Numbered from the stretch's first letter, positions 1-12,677 are shown. The stretch: DNA of 64,000 bases from JBFHIZ01 sp963666475 (GCA_963666475.2 CAXXJM010000001.1:2108001-2172000), one strand, 5' to 3'. Notes: generated from the letters alone by a model not told the origin. Numbers and translations are program-made.

Positions 1-162
1 AAACAGATAGAATATTTTTTACCTGACGAACAAGATACTATAAAAGAAAGTTTGTATACATACATTGATACATGGGATACAGAAATAGAAAATAAATTTA
101 GTCTTGCTAAGTATCAAGCAGAACTTGATGTATTATATTTAAAGGAGTTACAAAATTGGTAA
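1..162 (+). CDS. C-terminal end of an unrecognised protein (partial)
   Basis: The first reading frame is open from the window edge and encodes 53 residues ending in LKELQNW before a TAA stop. The fragment is acidic and helical in character and shows no motif that I can name. The stop overlaps the next start by seven bases, and the Shine-Dalgarno sequence AAAGGAG of the next gene lies inside its last codons, so the two genes are probably translationally coupled. The real gene starts outside the window. I assign no function. Confidence 0.7.
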   Translation, partial: KQIEYFLPDEQDTIKESLYTYIDTWDTEIENKFSLAKYQAELDVLYLKELQNW

Positions 163-923
163 TTTCAGAAGAAGAAAAACAATCTTTTAAAGATGCATGC
201 GAAAAAATTTGTGGAAAAGAAAGAGAACGATCAACAATAGGAACGTTGTCAGAAAAAACTATGCATGCGGTACTCAAAAATTATATTATGCCCAAAGAGG
301 AGTATCATGAAGTATTATGTGGAAAATATGTAGCAGACATATTATATGAAGGAGAGGTAATTGAAATTCAAACAGCAGGATTTGATCGATTACGAAATAA
401 ATTAAATGAATTTTTAAAAACATATGATGTGACAATTGTATATCCGATACCAAGAGAAAAATGGATCAATTGGATCAATGAAGAATCTGGAGAACTGAAA
501 GAAAGAAGAAAATCTCCCAAAAAAGGAAGTAGATATGATTGTTTCCATGAATTATACAAAATTAAAATGTATTTAAATCACCCGAATTTACATCTAAGAC
601 TAATGATGATTGATACAGAGGAATATCGCATCGCAAATGGATGGAGTAAGGATGGAAAACGCGGATCAACTCGTTTTGATAGGATTCCACTCCAAATTGC
701 AGAAGATTTATACATTAATACTGTCGAAGAATATGCACTATTTATTCCAGAAGAACTAACAAAAGATTTTACATCGAAGGATTATAAAAGATGTACAAAA
801 CTAACGCAGAAGAATGCGCAGACAGGGTTGCATATTCTTAATTATTTAAATGTAGTAGAAAGAATAGGAAAATCAGGAAATAGTTTTATATACCAAAGAA
901 CAGTATCAAATAAAAGTACGTAA
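156..923 (+). CDS. Conserved protein with possible PD-(D/E)XK (CoiA-like) nuclease core and C-terminal winged helix
   Basis: The protein has 255 residues and starts at a TTG placed eight bases after AAAGGAG; no better ATG lies near. Around residues 57-73 it reads VADILYEGEVIEIQT, the D...(D/E)xQ pattern of PD-(D/E)XK folds such as the competence nuclease CoiA. Residues 125-140 are basic. The last 60 residues (TKLTQKNAQTGLHILNYL and on) look like a winged helix-turn-helix. I do not recognise the family by name; the nuclease idea rests on one motif and the fold is not proven. It is coupled to the gene before it, and the next gene is exonuclease III, so a DNA-related role is reasonable but inferred. 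Confidence 0.7.
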   Translation: MVISEEEKQSFKDACEKICGKERERSTIGTLSEKTMHAVLKNYIMPKEEYHEVLCGKYVADILYEGEVIEIQTAGFDRLRNKLNEFLKTYDVTIVYPIPREKWINWINEESGELKERRKSPKKGSRYDCFHELYKIKMYLNHPNLHLRLMMIDTEEYRIANGWSKDGKRGSTRFDRIPLQIAEDLYINTVEEYALFIPEELTKDFTSKDYKRCTKLTQKNAQTGLHILNYLNVVERIGKSGNSFIYQRTVSNKST

Positions 924-955
924 TAGCGTAACATGTGAAAGGAATGATTAATAAT

Positions 956-1711
956 ATGAAAGCAATATCATGGAATGTAAATGGAATAAGAGCATGTGTT
1001 CAAAAGGGATTTTTAGATTTCTTTAATGAAATAGATGCTGATTTTTTTGCAATACAAGAAACGAAACTACAGGAAGGACAAATTGAACTGGATTTGCCTG
1101 GTTATTATCAATATTGGAATTATGCAGAAAAGAAGGGATATTCTGGTACGGCTGTTTTTGCAAAGAAAGAAGCGGAACATGTACAATATGGAATTGGAAT
1201 AAAAGAACACGATATGGAAGGAAGAGTAATTACACTTTCTTATCCAGAGTATTATTTTATTACAGTATATACTCCAAATTCAAAACGCGAATTGGAAAGG
1301 CTATCATATAGAATGGAATGGGAAGATGCATTTCGTGAATATGTAAAAAAATTAAATCAATCAAAACCGGTAATCATTTGTGGGGATTTAAATGTTGCAC
1401 ATAAAGAAATTGATTTAAAAAATGATAAAACAAATCATAATAGTGCGGGATTTACTGATCAAGAGAGAGAAAAAATGACTATATTAATAGAAAATGGATT
1501 TATCGACTCTTTCCGATATTTTTATCCTGATTTGGAAGATGTTTATTCTTGGTGGTCGTATATGTTTAAGGCAAGGGAAAAAAATACTGGGTGGAGAATT
1601 GATTATTTTCTGGTTACAGAAGATATGAAAGATTGTATAAAAGATGCGAAGATTCATACAGAAATTTTGGGAAGTGATCACTGTCCAGTAGAACTAGATT
1701 TTACTGTTTAA
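956..1711 (+). CDS. xth: Exodeoxyribonuclease III (AP endonuclease)
   Basis: This enzyme cuts the DNA backbone 5' to abasic sites and removes nucleotides from 3' ends during base excision repair in the cytoplasm. The 251 residues match the family length. Visible motifs are the N-terminal SWNVNG, the metal ligand E35 in IQETK, GDLNVAH near residue 147, the GWRIDYF segment and the catalytic pair D241-H242 in SDHCP. I start at the ATG giving MKAISWNVNG, the usual family start, with AAAGGA twelve bases upstream. An in-frame GTG at 935 would add seven residues but overlaps the ribosome-binding region. The gene follows the putative nuclease closely on the same strand. Confidence 0.95.
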   Translation: MKAISWNVNGIRACVQKGFLDFFNEIDADFFAIQETKLQEGQIELDLPGYYQYWNYAEKKGYSGTAVFAKKEAEHVQYGIGIKEHDMEGRVITLSYPEYYFITVYTPNSKRELERLSYRMEWEDAFREYVKKLNQSKPVIICGDLNVAHKEIDLKNDKTNHNSAGFTDQEREKMTILIENGFIDSFRYFYPDLEDVYSWWSYMFKAREKNTGWRIDYFLVTEDMKDCIKDAKIHTEILGSDHCPVELDFTV

Positions 1712-1742
1712 TGAGCGCAAAAATAGAAGGAAAGAGAATTTC

Positions 1743-1982
1743 TTATTTATATTCTTTTGATTCATAATGTGTGTGTAGTCTTTCTGCATTTTTTGTGTAA
1801 CCAATTGTTTCAAATTCAATGGTCTCTGGTGAACTATTTTGAATAGAATTTTGAAGTAATTGTTCAAAGCCCGAAGATTTCTTCTTCTTTTTTTCATCTT
1901 TTTTCTTTTCTAAAGAAGATTTTGATTTTGGAATCACCATAACAGATTGCACATTTGCTAGACTGATAGGAGAATGTTCCAT
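1743..1982 (-). CDS. Small lysine-rich hypothetical protein
   Basis: This 79-residue protein has no signal peptide or membrane segment. It has a very basic middle (SSLEKKKDEKKKKKSSGF) between two more ordinary ends. The start is the ATG giving MEHSPISL, with AAAGGG eight bases upstream; an in-frame GTG three codons earlier sits on the ribosome-binding site and is rejected. A possible promoter on this strand has TTGATT (complement of 2042-2047) and TATATA (2020-2025) with a 16-base spacer. It faces the preceding nuclease gene tail to tail and is divergent from the acyltransferase. I do not recognise the family. The good start signals make it a likely real gene, though the function is unknown. 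Confidence 0.6.
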   Translation of the reverse strand: MEHSPISLANVQSVMVIPKSKSSLEKKKDEKKKKKSSGFEQLLQNSIQNSSPETIEFETIGYTKNAERLHTHYESKEYK

Positions 1983-2107
1983 ATATTTCACCCTTTCATG
2001 AGAAATACATTTTTGCTACTATATAACATATCGACTGATTGAATCAAATATTTAAGATAGAAAGAATTACTTCTTTATTAAAATAAAGTAACATGGAGAC
2101 AAAAGAA

Positions 2108-2827
2108 ATGAGAAGAATTTTATTAATGATATTTAAAATGTTTTTTACTGCCCCTTATTATATGTTTCGAATATGGAGAGAAGGAGTAAAAAAACAAGTA
2201 GATTATATACAGGGATATAAAAGATGCAAAATTGCAACTGTAAAAGCGAATAAAGCAGGACGTGTTAAGATTGAGTATTCCGGTTTAGAAAATTTACCAG
2301 AAGAAGATGGGTTTATTTTTTATCCAAATCACCAAGGAATGTTTGACGTACTTGTGTTTTTAGAGGCATGCCCTAGACCATTTGCATTTGTAATGAAGAA
2401 AGAAGTTAGAAATATGCCATTTGTAAAACAAGTGTCAGGTGCATTAGGTTCTCTCACAATAGATAGGGAAGATCTAAAGCAGTCAATGCAAATGATTCGA
2501 ACGATGGTTGAAGAAGTCAAAAAAGGTCGTAACTTTCTAATTTTTGCAGAGGGAACTAGAAACAAAAATAAAAATATTCCTGGAGAATTTAAAGCAGGTA
2601 GTTTCAAAGCAGCAGTGAAATCAAAATGTCCAATTATACCTTGTGCATTATATGATTCGTATATTCCTTTTGATGTGAAACATATTCGACCAACGACTGT
2701 AAAGTTGGCAATCCTTAAACCAATCAACTATGAAGAGTACAAAGATATGACTACAACAGAAATAGCAGAGGAAGTAAAGAGAAGAATTGTGGCTCAAATT
2801 AATGCCTTTGATGACGACGTAATGTAA
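2108..2827 (+). CDS. plsC: 1-acyl-sn-glycerol-3-phosphate acyltransferase
   Basis: This enzyme adds the second acyl chain to lysophosphatidic acid, giving phosphatidic acid for membrane lipid synthesis. The HX4D catalytic box appears as NHQGMFD around residue 75, followed by the substrate-binding FAEGTR near residue 147 and a proline-rich block (CPIIPCALYDS). An N-terminal hydrophobic stretch with aromatic residues probably holds it at the membrane. I prefer the ATG at 2108 because GGAG lies nine bases before it; the ATG at 2093 has no clear ribosome-binding site and would add five residues. The gene stands alone and is followed by the tRNA-Ser promoter. Confidence 0.92.
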   Translation: MRRILLMIFKMFFTAPYYMFRIWREGVKKQVDYIQGYKRCKIATVKANKAGRVKIEYSGLENLPEEDGFIFYPNHQGMFDVLVFLEACPRPFAFVMKKEVRNMPFVKQVSGALGSLTIDREDLKQSMQMIRTMVEEVKKGRNFLIFAEGTRNKNKNIPGEFKAGSFKAAVKSKCPIIPCALYDSYIPFDVKHIRPTTVKLAILKPINYEEYKDMTTTEIAEEVKRRIVAQINAFDDDVM

Positions 2828-2862
2828 ATATTTATTATTGATTAAAAAACAAGAAAAACTGA

Positions 2863-2892
2863 TTGACAAACGGTAATGATATTTAGTATAAT
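2863..2892 (+). promoter_or_regulatory. Promoter of tRNA-Ser
   Basis: A perfect -35 TTGACA and a perfect -10 TATAAT are separated by 18 bases, about 75 bases before the mature tRNA-Ser end. Confidence 0.8.
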
Positions 2893-2969
2893 TACTTTTG
2901 CGTCAGAAATGAAGCAAACAGTTTCATATAGATGGAACATTGGTAGTGGTTCCTGCGATATTCGGTTAT

Positions 2970-3057
2970 GGAGAAATACTCAAGTGGCTGAAGAGGCGCC
3001 CCTGCTAAGGGTGTAGGTCGTTTACGCGGCGCGAGGGTTCAAATCCCTCTTTCTCCG
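2970..3057 (+). tRNA. tRNA-Ser (anticodon GCU)
   Basis: This is an 88-base tRNA with a long variable arm, as expected for serine. The acceptor GGAGAAA pairs with TTTCTCC, and the anticodon loop reads CTGCTAA. The CCA end is not encoded. It decodes AGC and AGU. It has its own promoter and is followed by a terminator, so it is a separate transcription unit just upstream of the rRNA operon. Confidence 0.97.
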
Positions 3058-3085
3058 CTCTTATTAATATAGTAGGAAACATTAC

Positions 3086-3129
3086 AAAAAGAATCCTTTT
3101 TGAGATGATCTCGGATGGATTCTTTTTTT
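3086..3129 (+). terminator. Rho-independent terminator of tRNA-Ser
   Basis: The arms AAGAATCC and GGATTCTT enclose a loop of about 20 bases and are followed by seven T residues. Confidence 0.75.
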
Positions 3130-3270
3130 GCCCTTACTCAACACGATTTATTATGTGTATAAACAGGAAGGTGAATTGTGGTTATAGAGGGCAAAACAAC
3201 AAGATATTGTATATATTCAGGCAAGTAAAATCTATGAAAAAAAAACGTATATTTTTCTTAAATAAATACG

Positions 3271-3299
3271 TTGACTTTTCAAAAAACCTGATATATAAT
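3271..3299 (+). promoter_or_regulatory. rRNA operon promoter P1
   Basis: TTGACT and a perfect TATAAT are 17 bases apart. A small hairpin (CTCGC, GCGAG) lies in the early transcript between P1 and P2. Confidence 0.75.
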
Positions 3300-3353
3300 A
3301 AAATTCCACTCGCGAAAAACAAAAGCGAGAAAAAAAGTTTTTAAAAAAGTTGT

Positions 3354-3381
3354 TGACAAACGAAAACGCACATGATATTAT
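3354..3381 (+). promoter_or_regulatory. rRNA operon promoter P2
   Basis: A perfect TTGACA and TATTAT are separated by 16 bases. An A/T-rich tract that could act as an UP element lies directly upstream. Together with P1 this gives the tandem promoter layout usual for rRNA operons. Confidence 0.8.
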
Positions 3382-3389
3382 GATTAAGT

Positions 3390-3807
3390 TGCGTCTGAGA
3401 CAAAAGCAACAAAATGAACCTTGAAATTGAAAATCATTTTTTACAAAAAAGAAGTGATTTTTTAGGAGTGTAAGTCCTTTTAAACCAGGACGAACACCAC
3501 GAGAATTAGACTCGTGACGAAGTTCGAAAGAGCTTCTAAAGACTTTGGCAGCAACCAAAGATTTGATTCCTAAATAGTAATGCAACCTTGAAAATTCATT
3601 TGAAGAAAGCTGCAGTATAGCTGTAGCAAAACTTCTCGAAAGAGAAGACGAAGTAAGAAATTACTTTGACAAATATTTTTAAGAACCGAATCGGAAACGA
3701 TTCGAACAATCCAAACAAAAACAGTAAATTGTTTTGGCAAGTCGAAAGGCGAACCAAGACAACGGAAAAAATTAGCTAGATGTTGATTTTGACTGAGGAA
3801 AAAACTA
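3390..3807 (+). other. Long structured 16S rRNA leader
   Basis: About 420 bases between P2 and the 16S gene carry no convincing gene. They hold a chain of short hairpins: CACGAG with CTCGTG (3498-3516), CTTTGG with CCAAAG (3543-3560), and three with GAAA loops at 3632-3647, 3651-3666 and 3687-3704. These are probably leader structures for antitermination or RNase processing. The short open frames crossing the region lack start signals. Confidence 0.6.
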
Positions 3808-5592
<1,785 letters not shown>

Positions 5593-5709
5593 ACTGGTGG
5601 CGATGCGCTTAGGGACAACACCCGTTCCCATCCCGAACACGATGGTAAAGACTTAAGCGGCCGATGATACTATGTTGGAGACGACATGGGAAAGTAGGTG
5701 GCTGCCAGT
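5593..5709 (+). rRNA. 5S ribosomal RNA, placed between 16S and 23S
   Basis: This is a 117-base 5S gene. The ends ACTGGTGGC and GCTGCCAGT form the terminal helix with two wobble pairs, and the conserved CCCGTTCCCATCCCGAACAC and loop E/helix IV parts are present. It is on the same strand and between 16S and 23S, not after 23S as in most bacteria. No second 5S copy follows the 23S gene. Confidence 0.93.
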
Positions 5710-6208
5710 TTTATAAAAAATTTATAAGTGATTTAAGAATAAAAAGAGATTTTTGTTCTTAAATGGCTGATAAAGCCAAGATTGTACATTGAAAACCGAA
5801 TAGAGAAATGAAATATCTGATTAGATATAAGAAGTAGAAATACTTCAAATAGATAAGAAGACATCCGAGGATATCACATGAGAGTGTGATATAAAATAAG
5901 AAACACAAATGAGTAGAAATACTCGAAACAGAGATTTAACTCTTTAAAATAACTAAACCAAGTCCCAACGCTATGGGACGAGCTTAGAAGAAGCAGGATT
6001 GAAGAAAACGAGAGGCAAACGAGCTGGTAGACGATATCAGTAAGGAAGCGGTTATCTTATTGATGAATATCAATAAGCATATCTTGTTGACTCCCGTCAA
6101 CAAGCGCATTCACTTCGTAAATGCTAATTGTCCTTTTTATCCAAAAGAAGGTGAATACAAGTATTCGATTCTGGGATAAAAACTCCAATAACCGCTCACT
6201 AAGTTTTA
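5710..6208 (+). other. 5S-23S internal spacer with processing stems
   Basis: About 500 bases without a gene. ATTTAAGAA (5731-5739) pairs with TTCTTAAAT (5756-5764) just after 5S and may define its 3' end. Positions 5787-5812 are complementary, with one mismatch and a two-base bulge, to 9161-9184 after the 23S gene, forming the long-range 23S processing stem. Close to 23S lies a row of hairpins, the best being CTTGTTGAC with GTCAACAAG (6083-6104), plus AAATGC/GCATT and ATAAAAA pairings. Confidence 0.6.
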
Positions 6209-9097
<2,889 letters not shown>

Positions 9098-9295
9098 ACG
9101 GTTTAGGAAAAAGCGTATGACAACATACGAGATGTTGGAAAGATCAACTAGTCAGAAAAATTCATTTCTATTCGGTTTTGAGTGTATAAAGTATTAAATA
9201 CATACTCAAAGTGTAAAGTAAATACCACAGTATAAAACGCATACTTTTGTACATCATTAAAAATAAAACATCTTCTTTTTATTTTTTTTGCCTTA
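9098..9295 (+). other. Post-23S trailer and operon end
   Basis: No 5S gene follows 23S. The trailer holds CGTATG/CATACG (9114-9129), the 3' arm of the 23S processing stem (9161-9184) and an imperfect hairpin around GAGTGTAT and ATACATACTC (about 9177-9211). It ends in T-rich sequence (about 9276-9290) that could end transcription. Confidence 0.5.
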
Positions 9296-9324
9296 TTGCA
9301 AAATGCTTAAAAAAATTGTACAAT
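9296..9324 (+). promoter_or_regulatory. Promoter of the seven-tRNA array
   Basis: TTGCAA and TACAAT are separated by 17 bases and lie about 18 bases before the tRNA-Asp gene. Confidence 0.65.
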
Positions 9325-9341
9325 TACTAAGGTGCTAATAA

Positions 9342-9415
9342 GGCCCAGTGGCTCAGTTGGTTAGAGCGCCGCCCTGTCACGGCGGAGGTCGTCGGTTCGA
9401 GTCCGATCTGGGTCG
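9342..9415 (+). tRNA. tRNA-Asp (anticodon GUC)
   Basis: A 74-base tRNA with acceptor GGCCCAG/CTGGGTC and anticodon loop CTGTCAC. It is the first gene of the array; CCA is not encoded. Confidence 0.97.
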
Positions 9416-9463
9416 TTTTTATGTAGTTTACAACTACTAAATATACGACAATGTCGTAACTAT

Positions 9464-9536
9464 GGGATCTTAGCTCAGCTGGGAGAGCATCTGCCTTACA
9501 AGCAGAGGGTCATAGGTTCGAGCCCTATAGGTCCCA
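9464..9536 (+). tRNA. tRNA-Val (anticodon UAC)
   Basis: A 73-base tRNA with acceptor GGGATCT/AGGTCCC and anticodon loop CTTACAA. Confidence 0.97.
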
Positions 9537-9556
9537 TTTTTAGTGAAAACTAAAAC

Positions 9557-9629
9557 GCCGATGTGGCTCAATTGGCAGAGCAGCTGATTTGTAATCAGCA
9601 GGTTATCGGTTCGAGTCCGATCATCGGCT
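9557..9629 (+). tRNA. tRNA-Thr (anticodon UGU)
   Basis: A 73-base tRNA with acceptor GCCGATG/CATCGGC and anticodon loop TTTGTAA. Confidence 0.97.
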
Positions 9630-9635
9630 CTATTT

Positions 9636-9717
9636 GGATGGATTCCCGAGTGGCCAAAGGGGGCAGACTGTAAATCTGTTAGCAACGCTTTCGAAGGTTC
9701 GAATCCTTCTCCATCCA
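9636..9717 (+). tRNA. tRNA-Tyr (anticodon GUA)
   Basis: An 82-base tRNA with a long variable arm, acceptor GGATGGA/TCCATCC and anticodon loop CTGTAAA. Only six bases separate it from tRNA-Thr. Confidence 0.97.
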
Positions 9718-9741
9718 TTGGAGAAATCCACAATTTAATAA

Positions 9742-9815
9742 CGCGGGATGGAGCAGTCTGGAAGCTCGTCGGGCTCATAACCCGAAGGTCATAGGTTCAA
9801 ATCCTATTCCCGCTA
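9742..9815 (+). tRNA. Initiator tRNA-fMet (anticodon CAU)
   Basis: The first base C faces a U, so the top acceptor pair is open, and the anticodon stem has the three G-C pairs (GGG CTCATAA CCC) that mark bacterial initiator tRNA. It is 74 bases long. Confidence 0.95.
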
Positions 9816-9892
9816 CTCTATTTTAATACTTGCGAAAAGAGCTACTTCAATTTAGGTTGAACAGCCTTTTTTTATGTCTGATGCAAGAGTCT

Positions 9893-9965
<73 letters not shown>

Positions 9966-10035
9966 CTCGATTTTTCAGGCAAGTAGAAAAATATTTATAT
10001 ATGCACATTATGAAACATATAATGCGCAATAATAT

Positions 10036-10108
10036 GGGATATTAGCTCAGTTGGTAGAGCACTTGACTTTTAATCAAGTTGTCCGGGGTTCGAATCCCCG
10101 ATGTCTCA
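10036..10108 (+). tRNA. tRNA-Lys (anticodon UUU)
   Basis: A 73-base tRNA with acceptor GGGATAT/ATGTCTC (wobble pairs included) and anticodon loop CTTTTAA. It is the last intact tRNA of the array; its 3' end is copied twice downstream. Confidence 0.97.
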
Positions 10109-10297
10109 TTAATAAAAAGACATCACTCGAAAGAGTGGTGTCCTTTTTATTTAGGTAGCTCGAGGGAAGAGAAGCCCATGGGTTCAGAATTCCCGATGTC
10201 TCATTAATAAAAGACATCACTCGAAAGAGTGGTGTCCTTTTTATTTAGGTAGCTCGAGGGAAGAGAAGCCCATGGGTTCAGAATCCCCGATGTCTCA
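10101..10297 (+). repeat. Tandem repeat of terminator plus decayed tRNA-Lys, two copies of 94-95 bp
   Basis: The units 10101-10195 and 10196-10289 are nearly identical, differing in the length of one A run and one T/C near the end; a third copy of the tRNA 3' tail follows at 10290-10297. Each unit contains the terminator hairpin and then a stretch that resembles tRNA-Lys without its anticodon arm: TAGCTCGAGGGAAGAG for the D arm, and a T arm ending CCCGATGTCTCA as in the real tRNA-Lys. The T loop has one extra base. They are most likely dead tRNA copies made by duplication. Confidence 0.85.
10119..10150 (+). terminator. Terminator of the tRNA array (first copy)
   Basis: GACATCACTC and GAGTGGTGTC close on a GAAA loop (one wobble pair), followed by CTTTTTATTT. 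An identical copy lies at 10213-10244. Confidence 0.9.
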
Positions 10298-10304
10298 TAA
10301 ACGT

Positions 10305-10348
10305 AAAATAGCGCAAACTCAATATTTATAAGGGGTGGCGCTATTTTT
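10305..10348 (+). terminator. Possible terminator after the repeats
   Basis: AAAATAGCGC pairs perfectly with GCGCTATTTT over a loop of 23 bases and ends in a T run. It is nearly symmetric, so it could act from either side. Confidence 0.55.
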
Positions 10349-10855
10349 ATAGTAACCGAAAATAATCGGTTTAAGATGTATATTTGATGTCTGCAAAGGG
10401 TTGTCTAGAAGCAAGTTGTCTGCGAAATGTCTGCTAATACAAATTGTAAATGTACCATTTATTACGTCTACCTCATTTTGTCATATGATGATTTTGTATT
10501 CAGAGACATGGTAGAGAAGTCGAATCGATTGGATCCAGTAAGAGAAGATATATATTCCTTCACGAATGGGATCGCCTGTGAAGGAATTTGGAATTCTCGG
10601 ATACTGTTTTCGGTTTTCGGAATTATTTTGATTTCTTGATTTTTCTTATCAATGTTTTGATGGTGGAGTTTTGTATAATTTTTTCAAAATCAAGAAGTGG
10701 TGATTTTATTAAGAAGAACTCGAGAGGAGTGAATTTCGTGAGTTCCTTAGCACTTGATTGCAAAATGTCACACAATGAATTAGTATAATTATGAAGGGGA
10801 AAAACTAGAATTTACAAGAAAAATTTTATGTTTCTTAACAGGTGGGAGTATAGGG
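10349..10855 (+). other. AT-rich gap with gene remnants
   Basis: About 500 bases without a convincing gene. Open frames of 66-70 codons lack start signals. A perfect 10-bp inverted repeat, ATTCCTTCAC/GTGAAGGAAT, lies at 10554-10587. GAGGAG at about 10723 is followed by GTG AGT TCC and a 17-codon frame ending at 10788, possibly the start of a lost gene. A TATAAT at 10784-10789 may serve the nuclease gene that follows. Confidence 0.4.
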
Positions 10856-11917
10856 ATGAATCGAAAAAAAAATTATAAAATACTTACAACTATTGTAGTA
10901 GTGATTTTTTGTATTGTTGCTCTTGGAATGACAATAGGAAAAACTTCTTATCAAACAATTCAACAAGCAATTCAAATGAAGGAAGAGAGCGAAAAGAATA
11001 CAAGTTCTAAAAGTGACGAAATAATAAGCACTTCACGTGGTACTCTCACTTATTTAGAAGAAGAATCAAGTAATGAAGTTTTAGAAGGTAATGCTAATGT
11101 AGAAGAAGAACCTTCATTTTTGCAAGTTGATGAAAGTCAAGAACAGGCAGATGATGGTACGGCGAAAGCGACATCAACCTTCATCTATCAAGGAAAAGAA
11201 TATCAGATTTTAGACGTTGATGGTGGCGACCAGTCTGGTTATAGAGAGGCTAATGTAGCTGTTGATATAGGATTTGGTGATCGTGAATACTGGGGTTTAA
11301 CAAACGAATATGGTCAGTTAGTATATGTTATAGCTGACGAAATTATTCTTCAAAATGATGATGTTGAACCTGTCAATGAAAGTGGAAGATATTATGATGA
11401 TGAAGCATACGTTCCAGGCGTAGAAGATTCTGACTTAGATCAAGGTCATGTGATTGCAGATTCTCTTGGAGGTGTTGCAAATGCCTATAATATAACACCT
11501 CAAAATAGTACGTTAAATCGAAGCGGTGATCAGGCGTATATGGAAAAAATTATTCGCGATGCCGGAGGATGTACATCTTTCATCGCAAAAATTTCATATG
11601 CAAATAGAAATACACAAATACCATCACATTATCATTTTGAATATTATTTATACGGAAAGCAAGTTGTAGATGATTTTGATAACGTTGATCCAAGTGAAAT
11701 AAGTGAAGGGTCAAATTTTTCAGAAGAAAATGCTATTTCAGCTGAAGATTCAACGTTTGACGAAATCGCGGAAGTAAATAAAATCGATACAAACGGAAAC
11801 GGACAAGTATCTATAAAAGAAGCAATTGCAGCAGGATATACAATGCCAATCTATTCAGACGAATGGTTATACAAATATATGACGGACGGAGATGGGGATG
11901 GAGTGGTAGGAGAATAA
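10856..11917 (+). CDS. Membrane-anchored DNA/RNA non-specific endonuclease with EF-hand-like tail
   Basis: The protein has 353 residues. Residues 8-27 form a signal anchor, and 40-105 are a low-complexity acidic linker, so the rest should lie outside the cell. The nuclease domain (about 107-260) has the DxGH motif as DQGH at 195-198, then HVIADSLGG, NITPQN (N212) and LNRS (N221). These match the Endonuclease NS families that use a catalytic His and a metal-binding Asn; the usual DRGH Arg is Gln here. The tail has DTNGNGQVSIKE and DGDGDGVVGE, calcium-loop-like and similar to an excalibur domain but without its cysteines. GGTGGGAG lies before the ATG. A role in DNA uptake or degradation outside the cell is likely. 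Confidence 0.85.
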   Translation: MNRKKNYKILTTIVVVIFCIVALGMTIGKTSYQTIQQAIQMKEESEKNTSSKSDEIISTSRGTLTYLEEESSNEVLEGNANVEEEPSFLQVDESQEQADDGTAKATSTFIYQGKEYQILDVDGGDQSGYREANVAVDIGFGDREYWGLTNEYGQLVYVIADEIILQNDDVEPVNESGRYYDDEAYVPGVEDSDLDQGHVIADSLGGVANAYNITPQNSTLNRSGDQAYMEKIIRDAGGCTSFIAKISYANRNTQIPSHYHFEYYLYGKQVVDDFDNVDPSEISEGSNFSEENAISAEDSTFDEIAEVNKIDTNGNGQVSIKEAIAAGYTMPIYSDEWLYKYMTDGDGDGVVGE

Positions 11918-12010
11918 AAATAGTTGTCAAATGTTACAATTTATTTACAAATTTGAGAAGTTTTATGTTAGAATATATATGGTAAAATATTACTAGGAGG
12001 AATACATAAA

Positions 12011-12607
12011 ATGAGTAGAATTAAAGAAGAGAAAGTAGCTGGAATAAGTATTGTTGCATTTGTGTTTTCTATTTTAGGTTTTCTATCAGGTATATTTATA
12101 ATTGGTATTGTTTTTGATGTAATTGCAGTTGTATTAGCCATCATAGCATTTACGAAAAAGAATACAAAAAAAAGATATGCGGTTGCATCGTTATGCATTT
12201 CGCTAGCAGGAATTTTAATGGTAGGAATTATATATTCGTTTTTTTATGTAAACGTGCTAGACGGAGACTTAAGTGATATTTCAACAGAAAGTGTTTCTGT
12301 AAAAATCGAACAGTCTGTCAATGATATGTCAGAAAATCTTCAACAGCAAATAATTGAACAAGCGGTTCAGGCAGCCACAAATATGACGCCAGAAGAAGTT
12401 ACTCAAATACTTGAAGGTGTTGATGGAATTGGTTCTGATAATATTCAAAAGATTGTTTCATCAGTAGGAAGTTTAAATTCAGAGTATATAGAAAAATTTG
12501 TTCAAGAAATACAAAGTATGGACCAAGATCAAATACAAGATTTGATTGATCAAATCAATTCAATGGATTCGTCTGAAGTAGAACAATATTTAAATAGTAT
12601 GAAATAA
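12011..12607 (+). CDS. DUF4190-like membrane protein with acidic helical tail
   Basis: The 198-residue protein has two membrane helices (about 9-48 and 59-81) separated by a short basic turn (TKKNTKKRYAV), as in DUF4190-type small membrane proteins. The outer tail of about 115 residues is acidic and rich in Gln, Ile and Asp with heptad-like spacing (MDQDQIQDLIDQINSMDSSE), suggesting a coiled coil. AGGAGG lies 11 bases before the ATG. It follows the anchored nuclease by 93 bases and is followed by a terminator, so both may share a transcript. Function is unknown; a partner role with the nuclease is speculation. Confidence 0.75.
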   Translation: MSRIKEEKVAGISIVAFVFSILGFLSGIFIIGIVFDVIAVVLAIIAFTKKNTKKRYAVASLCISLAGILMVGIIYSFFYVNVLDGDLSDISTESVSVKIEQSVNDMSENLQQQIIEQAVQAATNMTPEEVTQILEGVDGIGSDNIQKIVSSVGSLNSEYIEKFVQEIQSMDQDQIQDLIDQINSMDSSEVEQYLNSMK

Positions 12608-12626
12608 GTAATAGATATAGTTTAAT

Positions 12627-12677
12627 AAAAAGCCTTCCAGTTCATTAAATAAATAAGATGAAAGGAAGGCTTTTTTT
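12627..12677 (+). terminator. Rho-independent terminator
   Basis: AAAAAGCCTTCC and GGAAGGCTTTTTTT form a strong stem with a loop of 25 bases. Confidence 0.85.

Noticed and set aside
3105..3585. Open frames over the rRNA promoters and leader on both strands
   Set aside because: They lack ribosome sites, cross the promoters and hairpins, and have no protein-like character.
10427..10788. Two open frames of 66-70 codons before the nuclease gene
   Set aside because: No ribosome site at their starts and no recognisable composition; at most remnants.
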